DNA from: Agaribacillus sp965228415
GTDB lineage: Bacteria > Bacteroidota > Bacteroidia > Cytophagales > Cyclobacteriaceae
Length of the DNA stretch: 64,000 nt
NCBI GenBank assembly: GCA_965228415.1
Contig: OZ245814.1
Location: 6,882,001 to 6,946,000 of the forward strand
Direction: 5' to 3'
Part shown: positions 18,342 to 27,700 of the stretch, piece after piece
Layout of the letters: every line of letters begins with the position of its first letter
Position numbering within the stretch: the first letter of the stretch is position 1
The notes under the pieces: model-generated
Database searches by the model: none
What the model was told of the DNA's origin: nothing
The model's input: only the letters and a program-made list of their open reading frames with translations
Made by a program: the position numbers and the translations under genes

Positions 18342-19238
18342 ATGAAAAAATTGCTTGTTATTATATTCATGGTTTGCTGGGGTTGTGAAACTGTGGTAGA
18401 TCCCGGTATTGAGCCCGACGACGCAAGTTTGGTTTTGAATAGTATAATAAACCCTGATAGTGCGATAAAAGTAAATTTATCAAAAAGCTGGTATGTTCTG
18501 TTGGATGAGCGCGAGCAATTTATTGAAGGTGCAACCATCGATATTTATGAGGAGGATAAATACTTAGGCCAGTTGGATCATGATGGTTTTGGAGTTTATA
18601 CCAATAGCAATTTGGTACCCAAAAAAGGGGGGAATTATAGAATTGAAGTTAGCAAAGAGGGATATGAAGACATTTTTAGTGCGGCAACGATTCCACAGAG
18701 ACCGGCCTTGATATCAAAGATTAAGATTGATACGATTCTTTCGGATGGGATTAAAAGATTAAAATTTAAAGTGGAAATAGATGATCGGGTGGGAGAAGAT
18801 TACTATGAGTTTATAATCTTTGGATATAATCGAAATTATGAATTTAACGAGGAAACTGGAACGTATCTATTGATCGATAGTGTCAATATACCGATCTGGT
18901 CCGAAACGGAAGATTTGATTATAGATGAGTTTCAAAGGGAGGGCACCAACCTGGATTATGTGTTTAGCGATAACTTTTTTGAAGGAAAAAAATATTCTCT
19001 TTCTATAGACCCGGGAATTTTCATTTATGATACCAGCACACCACAATTCACCACGGTAACGGTTGTCTTAAGAAATGTGAATAAGGATTATTATTTATAT
19101 AAGAGAAGCCGGTTGCTACAGGACTGGGTGGACGGTGATCCCTTCGCCGAACCAGTCCCTGTTCACAACAACATCCAAAACGGCTTTGGGATTTTTGCGG
19201 GATATAATCAATCCGAGCGGTTAGTGCGCCTTGAATAA
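18342..19238 (+). CDS. DUF4249 family lipoprotein
   Basis: A lipoprotein signal (MKKLLVIIFMVCWGCETVVD, Cys15 in the lipobox WGC) is followed by beta-rich DUF4249 features: LVLNSIINPDSAIKVNLSKS, EGATIDIYEEDKYLGQLDHD, a carboxypeptidase-like KKGGNYRIEVSKEGYEDI, and a C-terminal DYYLYKRSRLLQDW...GFGIFAGYN. The family is nearly always encoded next to a TonB-dependent receptor with an N-terminal carboxypeptidase-like domain, as here (2-base gap). It probably sits on the cell surface and assists ligand capture. The length of 298 aa is typical. Confidence 0.9.
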   Translation: MKKLLVIIFMVCWGCETVVDPGIEPDDASLVLNSIINPDSAIKVNLSKSWYVLLDEREQFIEGATIDIYEEDKYLGQLDHDGFGVYTNSNLVPKKGGNYRIEVSKEGYEDIFSAATIPQRPALISKIKIDTILSDGIKRLKFKVEIDDRVGEDYYEFIIFGYNRNYEFNEETGTYLLIDSVNIPIWSETEDLIIDEFQREGTNLDYVFSDNFFEGKKYSLSIDPGIFIYDTSTPQFTTVTVVLRNVNKDYYLYKRSRLLQDWVDGDPFAEPVPVHNNIQNGFGIFAGYNQSERLVRLE

Positions 19239-19278
19239 AATTATTAAATAAATACTTAGATTATTCAAACTATTCCAT

Positions 19279-19286
19279 TAAATTTG
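19279..19286 (+). promoter_or_regulatory. Candidate -7 element (TAAATTTG) for the Lys/Ala-rich protein gene
   Basis: Exact TAnnTTTG match; transcription would begin near 19292. This excludes the upstream in-frame start at 19284 and supports ATG 19314. The -33 element is poor. Confidence 0.45.
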
Positions 19287-19313
19287 CCGCTCATTTTAGC
19301 AAAAATTATAGCG

Positions 19314-19772
19314 ATGGCAGTTACCAGACTAAAAAGAAAAGATAGAAAGAACAAATCCAGGGCTACCAATAAAATCAAGAAAATTCAGTTTTTGAACAGC
19401 CAGCCGGTGCTGAAAATGGTGGACGTGGAGAAAATTAAGGAAGAATTTAAGGAGGCTGGCAAAGCGAAGCCCGCGGCTGTTAAAGAGGCTGGTGCTGAAG
19501 AAAAAGTCGCAAAAAAAGCAGCACCTGTTGCAGAAAAAACGGAAGCGGCCAAGGCTACCAAAGAAAAGAAACCAGCGGCCAAAAGTGAAACAGCTGCAAA
19601 GCCAGCTGCCAAGGCGACAAAAGAAACCAAAGCAAAAACACCAGCAAAGGCCAAAAAGGCGGCTGATAAGGTAGAGGAAGCCGAGGCTCCCAAAGCGAAA
19701 AAGGCACCTGCCAAAAAGCCCGCAGCAAAAAAAGAGAAAGCATCAAAGGAAGATCAGACCAAGGAATCGTAA
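19314..19772 (+). CDS. Lys/Ala-rich histone H1-like protein
   Basis: From ATG 19314 the protein has 152 residues. The first 45 form a conserved-looking basic head (MAVTRLKRKDRKNKSRATNK, then IKKIQFLNSQPVLKMVDVEK, IKEEFKEAG). The rest is a low-complexity tail of Lys, Ala, Pro and Glu with AAKPAAKA, KAKKAP and KKPAAKK units, like histone H1 or the Hc1-type bacterial proteins. It probably binds nucleic acid or acts as a ribosome-associated factor; this is inferred from composition. A strong terminator follows at 19803-19829. The long frame antisense to the tail is a composition artefact. Confidence 0.75.
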   Translation: MAVTRLKRKDRKNKSRATNKIKKIQFLNSQPVLKMVDVEKIKEEFKEAGKAKPAAVKEAGAEEKVAKKAAPVAEKTEAAKATKEKKPAAKSETAAKPAAKATKETKAKTPAKAKKAADKVEEAEAPKAKKAPAKKPAAKKEKASKEDQTKES

Positions 19773-19802
19773 TTGCGTCTGATATTGATTATGGATATAA
19801 AG

Positions 19803-19829
19803 AGCAAGGTTAATCGCCTTGCTTTTTTT
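19803..19829 (+). terminator. Rho-independent terminator inside the end of the convergent gene
   Basis: Stem AGCAAGG (19803-19809) / CCTTGCT (19817-19823) with a 7-base loop and a T-run to 19829. The stop codon of the convergent phosphodiesterase gene lies in the loop, so the hairpin also encodes its last residues (KKQGD). Confidence 0.85.
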
Positions 19830-20325
19830 CTGCTCTTTTTCCCAGCTCTATCACTTGCATATTTTCCACGTTCTTTTGATTGATATCAAATCGTATCAGG
19901 GTTTTTACTTTGTGAAATCCATGCCTTCCCGCTGCGCCGGGGTTCAAATATAAAAGATTGTTTAGCCGTGGGTCGGTCATGACCTTCAGTATGTGGGAGT
20001 GGCCACAGATAAAAATGTCTGGTGTGTTTTCTTTCAACATGCGATAAACCCGCCGATTGTACTTGGGCGGATACCCGCCGATGTGTGTCATCCATACCTT
20101 CAACCCTTCACAGTTGAACTGCTGCCATTCCGGGCAAAGCTGGCGAATTTCCTGACCGTCTATGTTGCCAAAAACGGCCTTAACAGGTTTGAACGTACAC
20201 AGCTGATCATATAGTTCCAGGGTACCAATGTCACCGGCATGCCAGATTTCATCACACGTTTCGAAATACGGAAAAATTTTTTTGTCCAGGTAGCCGTGGG
20301 TATCTGAAAGTAAGCCAATTTTCAT
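19810..20325 (-). CDS. YfcE/MJ0936-type metallophosphodiesterase
   Basis: A calcineurin-like phosphoesterase of 171 residues. Metal-binding motifs are in the usual order: GLLSDTHGYLD (DTH), IWHAGDIG (GD), VFGNIDGQ (GN.D), and FICGHSHILKV (GHSH). Asn and Gly in YLNPGAAGRHGF close the site. Family members hydrolyse phosphodiesters with Mn or Ni in vitro; the cellular substrate is not known. It is cytoplasmic. A short gap to the RRM gene and an intervening terminator on the same strand show it is a separate unit. Confidence 0.92.
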   Translation of the reverse strand: MKIGLLSDTHGYLDKKIFPYFETCDEIWHAGDIGTLELYDQLCTFKPVKAVFGNIDGQEIRQLCPEWQQFNCEGLKVWMTHIGGYPPKYNRRVYRMLKENTPDIFICGHSHILKVMTDPRLNNLLYLNPGAAGRHGFHKVKTLIRFDINQKNVENMQVIELGKRAEKKQGD

Positions 20326-20350
20326 CTATACGTTTAAATTACCGTACTAT

Positions 20351-20380
20351 AAAAAAAAGCAGCTGTCAGCTGCTTCTTTT
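20351..20380 (-). terminator. Rho-independent terminator of the RRM gene
   Basis: On the minus strand, stem AAGCAGC (20375-20369) / GCTGCTT (20363-20357) with a 5-base loop is followed by a T-run (A8 on the plus strand at 20351-20358). Confidence 0.85.
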
Positions 20381-20405
20381 GTCTTAATTTTTTGATTATC
20401 AATTG

Positions 20406-20651
20406 TTACGACCGGGGCTTTGCTTCTTTTACCACTATTGGCCGCCCATTAATTTCATGTTCATTAAGGGAATTGATGGCTAGTTGAGCTTCGTTGTCAT
20501 CGGGCATCTCTACAAAACCGAATCCTTTTGATTTGCCAGTACCAAAATCCATAATTATTTTAGCAGAGGACACTTCTCCGTATTCTTCAAAGAGTTCTTT
20601 TAATCCCTCAGACTTGAAATTAAAATCAAGATTTGCTACAAAAATATTCAT
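20406..20651 (-). CDS. Small RRM RNA-binding protein
   Basis: One RNA recognition motif of 81 residues: RNP2 NIFVANLDF at the N-terminus, RNP1 KSKGFGFVEM at about 43-52, and GRPIVVKEAKPR at the end. Single-RRM proteins of this kind occur in Bacteroidota and cyanobacteria and bind single-stranded RNA; several cyanobacterial members are cold-induced. The gene has a leader of about 95 bases if the TACATTTG box at 20760-20753 is its promoter. It is a monocistronic unit with its own terminator. Confidence 0.95.
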   Translation of the reverse strand: MNIFVANLDFNFKSEGLKELFEEYGEVSSAKIIMDFGTGKSKGFGFVEMPDDNEAQLAINSLNEHEINGRPIVVKEAKPRS

Positions 20652-20752
20652 ATTACAAAAGGTTTAATAAGAAAGGATTCATGTTTGGAAAGAAAAGGTG
20701 CGTTGGTAAAAATTTCAGTCTAAACCTGATATTCCTTTTTAATTGTTGGTGT

Positions 20753-20760
20753 CAAATGTA
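20753..20760 (-). promoter_or_regulatory. Candidate -7 element (TACATTTG) for the RRM gene
   Basis: Exact TAnnTTTG match on the minus strand, about 100 bases upstream of the start codon. No TTG at the expected spacing. Confidence 0.42.
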
Positions 20761-20870
20761 ATATTAAAATTTCGGAACTGTATAACTTTATTAAATTTTT
20801 TCAAGATCCAATAAAATAATCCTTATATAAAATAAGATTATTAGTAGAATTACGTTTTGAATTAAAAGAT

Positions 20871-20916
20871 AAAAAAATAGCCGGTAGAATCGCGCCTATG
20901 AATCGTCTACCGGCTA
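20871..20916 (-). terminator. Rho-independent terminator of the FecR gene
   Basis: Perfect 11-bp arms TAGCCGGTAGA (20878-20888) and TCTACCGGCTA (20906-20916), a 17-base loop, then a seven-base T-run on the minus strand (A at 20871-20877). It lies 66 bases past the FecR stop. Confidence 0.88.
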
Positions 20917-20981
20917 GAGGAGAGGTGTTAAGGAATAGTTAAATTCTGTTATAAAAGCACATTTTATTCATTTTCCATCTG

Positions 20982-21872
20982 TTAAATATTTTCAGTGGAA
21001 ACTTTTATTTCCTTCTCATCAAAGATTTCATACTTTAAGCCCATCGGCGAAAATACCAATTCCAGACTTTCTTCCAGGTTATCATGACGGAAGAAAAATC
21101 CAGTATATAACTGGTGATCCACTACCTTGTCCCGCTGTATTCTCACATCATATTGTCTTTCCAATTCTTCTATCACCTCACGCAAAGGAGTCATTTCAAA
21201 GTAAAATTCTCCTTTGGCCCAGGTATATACTTTATCGGGATTACGCCTGGAAATCAATTGTACCTGATTATTTTCTATCCTGGTTGACAGGCCAGGTGTT
21301 AAAATTTTAAAATCGTCATAATTCTTGTTACTTACCTTGACCTTACCGGTCATGCAATCAACTATATATCTATCCTTTCGTGCGAATATGTTAAAGCTTG
21401 TTCCCAGCACTTCTACAATACCGATTCTTGAAGTCACCTGAAAGTCTTTGCCTTTTTTTACTTCAAAAAATGCTTCTCCTTCTAACTGTATCTTCCGGTT
21501 TTTTTTCCAAAACATGGCATTGTAAGTGATTTTGGAATCTGCATTCATCGTTACCTTGGAACTATCGGGGAGATAGAAAACTACCTGTTCCCCTTTTAAA
21601 GTTTCAATTGTTTTATTGGTAACCTGATTAAATACAAAATATACGCCTATTAACAATATCAGTGATGCCGCTACACCAACCTGCCATTTAGACCACATGG
21701 GAAAAATTTTAGCCCTTTTCCGGTCTCGTGCTTGAATAGCTTGTTCCAACGCTTCCCATACCTGTATTTTACTCTTTCCTTCAGGCACAGACAGTTGAGA
21801 CATCAATTGCATTATTTTTTCTTCACCCTTGCCCAATAATTCAAACCTTATGTTTTTTCTTCCACTTTCCAT
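20982..21872 (-). CDS. FecR-family anti-sigma factor (orphan)
   Basis: A cytoplasmic N-terminal region of about 75 residues (AWEALEQA-like helix VWEALEQAIQARDRKRAKI) precedes one membrane helix (VGVAASLILLIGVYFVF). A periplasmic FecR domain follows (VVFYLPDSSKVTMNADSKIT, IQLEGEAFFEVKKGKDFQVT, VEVLGTSFNIFA, VDCMTGKVKVSN). The C-terminal 75 residues form the DUF4974/STN-like part (YFEMTPLREVIEELERQYDV, MGLKYEIF). Such proteins pair with ECF sigma factors and TonB receptors, but neither lies next to this gene. It ends with a strong terminator. Start choice 21872 is supported by a complete N-terminal helix. Confidence 0.92.
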   Translation of the reverse strand: MESGRKNIRFELLGKGEEKIMQLMSQLSVPEGKSKIQVWEALEQAIQARDRKRAKIFPMWSKWQVGVAASLILLIGVYFVFNQVTNKTIETLKGEQVVFYLPDSSKVTMNADSKITYNAMFWKKNRKIQLEGEAFFEVKKGKDFQVTSRIGIVEVLGTSFNIFARKDRYIVDCMTGKVKVSNKNYDDFKILTPGLSTRIENNQVQLISRRNPDKVYTWAKGEFYFEMTPLREVIEELERQYDVRIQRDKVVDHQLYTGFFFRHDNLEESLELVFSPMGLKYEIFDEKEIKVSTENI

Positions 21873-22067
21873 CTTTTATATATGCTTCTAAGCAATTTAT
21901 TATTAATACAAGCGTTGGTTGCTTCCCCCTACTTTTTTTGAAAATTTTCTTTGGATTTCCACAGAAAATATGGCTGAAACTGTCTTGAAGCATAAAAAAT
22001 TGGGAATAGAATTCGACGGGAAAATGCTTAGCTGGCTGAAGCCACCGGCCGGTTATCGCAGATTTGC

Positions 22068-22754
22068 CTACTTTTTTGTTATCTCGACCTCAATCCGGCA
22101 GTTTTTTGCCCGGCCCTGAGGTGTTTGGTTACTGGCCATAGGATATTGTCCGCCATAGCCAATTACCGCCAGCCTGTTAGCTGCAATCCCCTTCGACACC
22201 AGGTAATTTTTCACACTCAGGGCTTGTTTTTCGGTTAGTAACTGGCTCGCTTTGGCGCCGCCCCTGCCATCATTATGGGCCGCCAAACGGATAGACATAT
22301 GTTGCTTGACTTTTAGTAGCTCTACCAGCTTATTCAAGGTAGTAGAGGATTGGTGAGATAAAGTGACATTATCGGCCTCAAAGGAAACGCCCTCCAGTAC
22401 CGTTTTGGAAGGGAGACGGTACTTGATGTTTATTTTTGATACCAGTTTCCCTTCATAACTGGGTATCTCATGCTCGGCATATTGATGATCGTAACCAAAA
22501 TTTCTGTATTGTACAATATAGGTACAGCCCTTGGGGATCAAAATTTGAAACATCCCGTCTGCGTCTGTAATACCTTCGTAGGCGCGTTGATTTTGTTTGT
22601 TGATGAAAGTAATAATCTCACCCTGGCTGGGGATATCGTTTAGGTCGGTAACTTTTACCTTCAACAGGGCATCGGTTAAAGTCGGCGCCAAATCCTGGGC
22701 GCAACCAATTTTGACATAGATTAACAGCAGAACAACAAAAGCGTTTTTAACCAT
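22068..22754 (-). CDS. OmpA-family protein with N-terminal carboxypeptidase-like domain
   Basis: A signal peptide (MVKNAFVVLLLIYVKIGCAQ) precedes a CarboxypepD_reg-like domain at about 28-110 (LLKVKVTDLNDIPSQGEIIT, DADGMFQILIPKGCTYIVQY). An OmpA C-terminal domain covers about 125-228: TTLNKLVELLKVKQHMSIRL, AAHNDGRGGAKASQLLTEKQ, VKNYLVSKGIAANRLAVIGY, GRAKNCRIEVEI. The conserved Asp and Arg that hold diaminopimelate are in HNDGRG and GRAKNCR. It probably tethers a membrane or surface complex to peptidoglycan. It is not in an operon with the FecR gene in a clear way (195-base gap). Confidence 0.88.
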   Translation of the reverse strand: MVKNAFVVLLLIYVKIGCAQDLAPTLTDALLKVKVTDLNDIPSQGEIITFINKQNQRAYEGITDADGMFQILIPKGCTYIVQYRNFGYDHQYAEHEIPSYEGKLVSKINIKYRLPSKTVLEGVSFEADNVTLSHQSSTTLNKLVELLKVKQHMSIRLAAHNDGRGGAKASQLLTEKQALSVKNYLVSKGIAANRLAVIGYGGQYPMASNQTPQGRAKNCRIEVEITKK

Positions 22755-22895
22755 TGTCCGTCACATTTGCACACGTCAACAAAATAATGATAAATACCTA
22801 TAAATAACTATTAATGCGGATCATTATTTCATGTGCCAGGCGAACAATTGTGCCTGAACTGCACGAACTTTTGCTATTGGTGCCGGTTGCTCCGG

Positions 22896-23393
22896 TTAAT
22901 AACTTTGCTCCAGCTTGTATTTAAATATACCACCACCCGCATTTTGCCTGGCTTTTAATTTGCGGCTGCCCAGATAAGTGATTTCCCATATATTATTGCG
23001 ATCAAAAAAGCCATTTTCGGGTTCATATAATGTTATATAAAAATACCGGGTACGCTCGCAATTAACTCTATCATCATAATAACAATCCCTATCCACCTCA
23101 GTATCCCATTCCCCTTCATCAAGTTTTAAATTTCCCTGACTGTCGGCGTATTCCAACGTCAAGAAACCGTCCTGGTAGAAGTTGAATACCAGATTGCGAT
23201 AGTCGCCTGTAATTTCGTCTCCGTCAATGGCCCAGTTTTCCCTGAATTTGACCCGGTCGAATTTCCAGCTGCCTTCAATTCTATTAGGAAAATTGCTAAA
23301 AATATGATCTATATCCTGGCAGGCAGAGAATATAGAAATTATTAGTATTATCAACAGGGATCTAAGGCCGATTTTTATGTACAGGTTTTTCAT
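22896..23393 (-). CDS. Small lipoprotein, lipocalin-like
   Basis: A lipoprotein signal (MKNLYIKIGLRSLLIILIIS..., lipobox FSAC) precedes a 140-residue beta-rich domain: RIEGSWKFDRVKFRENW, NLVFNFYQDGFLTLEYADSQ, LDEGEWDTEVDRD and WEITYLGSRKLKAR. The G-x-W near the N-terminus and the WEI..L...KL pattern near the end resemble lipocalin-like DUFs that are common in Bacteroidota. No function can be assigned. Confidence 0.7.
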   Translation of the reverse strand: MKNLYIKIGLRSLLIILIISIFSACQDIDHIFSNFPNRIEGSWKFDRVKFRENWAIDGDEITGDYRNLVFNFYQDGFLTLEYADSQGNLKLDEGEWDTEVDRDCYYDDRVNCERTRYFYITLYEPENGFFDRNNIWEITYLGSRKLKARQNAGGGIFKYKLEQSY

Positions 23394-23650
23394 GGGTGAT
23401 TAAGATTTGGTCTATTGCATTTTAATATTTAAATAAAAGGCAAATACCAGGCCAAACCACCAGTTCTGAATTATTTGAAAGTATGAGGGTGTCAATATCC
23501 GGGTTTTCGTTAAAGCATCCCAGCGGAGGCCATATTAACTGGTGTCAACCCTTAAAAACTATCCGGCTGCCCCCCGATAGATAAAAGCTTCTTTATCTCA
23601 TATTTTAAAAGCCTCGGATGACTAATTATATCACAAATGAAACTGCCTCG

Positions 23651-23666
23651 TATACATTAGTGTATA
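23651..23666. promoter_or_regulatory. Perfect palindrome, candidate operator
   Basis: TATACA-TTAG-TGTATA, two exact 6-bp arms with a 4-base centre. It lies 49 bases before the AraC start and upstream of its candidate -7 element, a normal place for a regulator site. It is too AT-rich and lacks the T-run needed for a terminator. Confidence 0.5.
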
Positions 23667-23702
23667 GGGACGGTTTTATATCCTGCTAAGTTTATATATA
23701 TT

Positions 23703-23710
23703 TAAATTTG
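23703..23710 (+). promoter_or_regulatory. Candidate -7 element (TAAATTTG) for the AraC gene
   Basis: Exact TAnnTTTG match only 4 bases before the ATG at 23715. If used, the mRNA is nearly leaderless or translation starts further in. Confidence 0.35.
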
Positions 23711-23714
23711 TGAT

Positions 23715-24623
23715 ATGCTAATAACCGATAAAATATCAGACAATGGCGATCCTTCTACTGATATTCAAAAGTTTGAGAACTTAAAACTTAAGGTATATTG
23801 TAGCAGGTACTGGTGGTTTGAAATATGGAAGGGGCACCGAATGTCTTTCCCTTACTGGCGGCTGTATTGGAACAAAAATGAAGGAGCTTATATTTATTTA
23901 AAGGAAAGAATTAATTTATTGCCAGATCATATTTACCTCATTGCTCCGCATACGCCTTATTCAACAGGTATTGTTAATCAAAATCACCCACTCCAGAATG
24001 AGTACTTTTTTAAATGTGGGAGAATAAATTCTAAAAAAGAAGAAAGGCGTCATCGAAACAATGGAAGAATATTACATTATTTCACCCATTTCACCCTAGG
24101 TATTAATTATGATAGTGTAAAACCAGGAATCTTTTCTATCGCTTTAAATAAGCGTAAAAAAGAGAATTTGGATAAAGTGCTGGATTGTTTATTATCCGAT
24201 TCAACGGTGTTTCACTTAGAAGAAAGTTTATATTTATACAACCTTATTATGTCTTCTATGCTGGACATTTTGCCGGACATATCCATTGAAAAAAGAATGA
24301 CTCCCAAAATCTCATCTATTATTGATTATATTGAAAAAAATATGAGTAAGAAATTAACTAGTGAGGTATTGGGAAAAACATTTCTTTTATCTCCAAATGC
24401 ACTTTTTAAGATCTTTAAAACCTATACAGGCAAAAGCCCCAAAGGTTACATCAGCCAGGTTAGAATAGAAAAAGCCAGCGATCTTCTACTATACACTGAT
24501 TTTACCATTGATGTAATTGCAGATAAATGTGGCTTTTCGGATCGCCATCATTTAACGAAAGCATTTTCAAAAGCCAAACAAATATCTCCGGCAATGTTTA
24601 GAAGAAATGTAGGGTATTTTTAG
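23715..24623 (+). CDS. AraC-family transcriptional regulator
   Basis: The N-terminal 190 residues have a cupin-like sensor layout (WWFEIWKGHRMSFPYWRLYW, LPDHIYLIAPHTPYSTGI, YFTHFTLGINYDSVKPGIFS). The C-terminal 100 residues are a two-helix-turn-helix AraC domain: MSKKLTSEVLGKTFLLSPNA, LFKIFKTYTGKSPKGYISQV and RIEKASDLLLYTDFTIDVIA, ending with CGFSDRHHLTKAFSKAKQIS and PAMFRRN. It is likely a sugar-responsive activator. Its codon use is more AT-rich than that of its neighbours. It is convergent with the large SGNH/cytochrome gene, which with the ThuA gene is the most likely nearby target; this is inference. Confidence 0.93.
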   Translation: MLITDKISDNGDPSTDIQKFENLKLKVYCSRYWWFEIWKGHRMSFPYWRLYWNKNEGAYIYLKERINLLPDHIYLIAPHTPYSTGIVNQNHPLQNEYFFKCGRINSKKEERRHRNNGRILHYFTHFTLGINYDSVKPGIFSIALNKRKKENLDKVLDCLLSDSTVFHLEESLYLYNLIMSSMLDILPDISIEKRMTPKISSIIDYIEKNMSKKLTSEVLGKTFLLSPNALFKIFKTYTGKSPKGYISQVRIEKASDLLLYTDFTIDVIADKCGFSDRHHLTKAFSKAKQISPAMFRRNVGYF

Positions 24624-24709
24624 AAAACAAGCGTTCCATAATTTTCATTACACCGCTCTTTTTCTTCATAATTCTTTTTAGTAGATAACACTATCTTAAG
24701 TGTATCGCC

Positions 24710-27700
24710 TTATTCAAGGGGATGTTCTTTAAGTAATTCTTCAGGGGTATAAAAACCTTGTTGCTCCTTGGTTTGTTTACGAATTTCTTTAACATTTTTC
24801 GGATATATAGCGGAGACTTTATTGCCAAATGAGTTACGTACATAGGTTAATACAGCAGCTACCTCTTCGTCATTCAACATACCTTCAAACGGGGTCATTG
24901 GCACCTGTCCCGGATATTTTTTACCTTTCACCTCGATAGGCCCCATTAGCCCTTTAAGTGTAAGCTTAATAAGTCGATCTTGATTCCCTGTTACCCATTT
25001 AGAATTGTTTAATGGCGGGAACCCTGAGGCCTCAAGGCCCTTCCCATTTTCTTGATGGCAAGTAGCACAATACCCTTCTTTTGTGTATATGGAAGCTCCT
25101 TTAACAAATAGTTCTTTTTCTTTACCTTTTAAATGGGTCTTTATCTTATCTGCAGCGTAATCTTCGCTATGTCTTTCATTATTAAAGTGTGCCAGTACTG
25201 CTTCATAAGGTTTTTTCATCCAGTCATCTAAAGGCTTTTCCCCAGCTGCTTCTACAATAGGAAGTCCTATTTCCCTTTCTAACCAGGAAGCTGCCACAAA
25301 TGCCTCTAACCTGACACGAGGGTTGTCATCTTGCGCAGCATTTAATAATAACGCTACCTGATTAGATATTTGATGCCCCACATATCGTAATACTCTAACA
25401 GCTGCAGCCCTTGCCCTATAGTCTTTAGCGTTTAACAATTGCTCTAATAAATTGCCATCAATTTTGTTTAAGCCCCAGGTTACCCAAAGTGCCTCCAATA
25501 GATGATGCTCATAGTCAGGGTTATTTTTATCCAAATCTTTAACCCAAACCTTTAATTTGGATAGCACTTCGTCTTTGTCCCTTCCACGTAATTCCCTTTT
25601 TGTTCTATATCGCGTACGATATTCCGGCAGCTTTAAATTATTCAATAATTGATCTATGGTTGCATCGTAAACTTTTGCCGATTCTACAAGCGGTCTGGAT
25701 GGATAAGTTATCCTATATACTCTACCATGAGCATGATCTCGTAAAGGATCGCGGGCATTGTGTTGCATATGACCAATAAGTACATTATGCCAGTCTATAA
25801 CATATAATGATCCATCCGGAGCAAATTCCATATCTACTGGTCTGAAATTCTTATCCGTAGCAACAATAAGATCTTGTTTGTGTTTACTATTATACCCTGC
25901 CGACTCAGAATCATCTTCTATGGTATGCTGTTTGGTCCCTAAGAAGCCTATGGTATTATTAATTAGAATATCACCCTGGGCATCATCAGGAAAATGACTA
26001 CTGGATATAAACTCAAGGCCGGAAGTTGGACGGACAAGATGTTTTTCTTCAATTAAGTTTCTTGGCAATGGCGATCCTTCCCCATAGCGAGGTTTAATAG
26101 AACCTGGTGCCATCCAGGACATATTAGGATTCGAAGTATGGGCAAAGAAATTTTGTCCCCACTTATCGAACGCAATTCCCCAGGGGTTTGGGATTGGTAA
26201 CTGCGCAGTACGCTCCAAATGATGTCGCTGTGGACTATATCTGAAAAACCCTCCATTGGTTCCACGTTTGGTGCCATATGCTGTTTCTATATTAGAATGA
26301 AGAAAAACGCCCTCTCCCATTAAGATTGCCCCTGATGGATCAGCACAGAAAGCACTTATCGCATGATGAGTATCATGATCATCAAAGCCGCTTAAAACAA
26401 TTTCAGTCTCATCTGCTTTATCATCGCCATTCGTATCCTTTAAAAGAACGAGATTAGTTCCCTGCGATACATAAACACCCTCCGGTGCAAATTCAAATCC
26501 AATAGTTAAATGTAACCCATCTGCAAAGGTTATCTGCTTGTCTGCTTTACCATCATTGTCTGTATCTTCGAGAATAATAAGTTTATCATTTGGTTTACTA
26601 TCTCCAGCCTTATAATGCGGATAACTTGGCATTACCGCTACCCAAAGCCGTCCTTTATTATCAAAAGACAGTTGTACAGGATTTGCTAAATCTGTAAACT
26701 CTTTTTCTGATGCAAAAAGCTCAATTTTATACCCAGGCGCTACTTTTATTTTTTCCAAGGCATCATTTCCATATAAGTACTCCGGGTCCCCATTTTTATT
26801 ACTTTGCTTATAATTAGTTTCTATTTCAGGAAGCACTTTTGTTTTTTTGTCGGCCTCTACCAGATCCATTTTACGTCCCTTGGAAGCTTGCCAAATGGCT
26901 TGATCTCTAATGGCAGTAAGCTCGCGAATTTTTTCAATTTCGGCCGGATAATTTTCAGGCCCAAAAGGCTTATATCGCCTCCCATAGGCATGCACACCAT
27001 TGGGTATTTTAAAATCGTTATGCCAAAACCAATTCTTTTCCATAACAGCATCATGTACCGGTTTGCGATGGGTTTCGGCTTTGGCCTTTACTTTTCCGAA
27101 TATCTTATCTGCTAGTAGTAACGCAAATTTCCGGTACCCCAGCTCATTCAATTGAAAGCCATCGTTGGTCAGGTTTTCATTTTCGGTATCAAACCATTTT
27201 TTAGAAGGACCGAAGGCATCAACAAAAGCCACGTTATTTGCTGTCGCAACTTCTTTCATGGCTTGGGTATACATGGACAGATTTGCATTTTCTTTAATAC
27301 CATTCGGCAAATCCATTTCCGTGGAGAGGTTTTCAAAAGCTATGGGAGATACCAAAACCAATTTTGGATTACTGGTTCCATTATACTTTTGTTTTAAGGT
27401 GTGTTGAATAAAAGCTTGCAGTTCTGCTTTGTAATTTTCTAATCCTTCTTTTCCTTCAAACGATTCACCATAGCCAAAAAAAGCGATGATGATATCTGCC
27501 TTGAGCCTGGCAAGCCATTGATCTGGCGTCTCAAAATGTCCCTCAGTAGCTGTCTTGAGCCAGCCGGTAGATATTTCGAAATGTTCCGCTATGGATTCTT
27601 TGACAAATTTCTTTGCTCCCGGAAATGCCCAGGGAGATTTTCGAGATGGATGCGGCCGGAATCCAGGTGTGTTTCCACCGTCACACATATTTCTTATATA

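Larger units (their letters stand above)
20652..20981. other. Gene-free interval with leader and terminator
   Basis: This 330-base AT-rich interval holds the upstream region of the RRM gene (candidate -7 box at 20753-20760) and the terminator of the FecR gene (20871-20916). No credible ORF was seen in it. Confidence 0.7.
23394..23714. other. Regulatory interval upstream of the AraC gene
   Basis: 321 bases without an ORF between divergent genes. It holds a palindrome at 23651-23666 and a TAAATTTG element at 23703-23710. The rest shows nothing recognisable. Confidence 0.6.

Noticed and set aside
19385..19746. Long open frames antisense to the Lys/Ala-rich gene
   Set aside because: They are rich in Ala, Leu and Phe because AAG and GCA repeats lack stop codons on the other strand. 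They have no start context or domain.
21919..22119. 66-codon plus-strand frame between FecR and the OmpA gene
   Set aside because: It overlaps the end of the OmpA gene, and the text is not convincing as protein.
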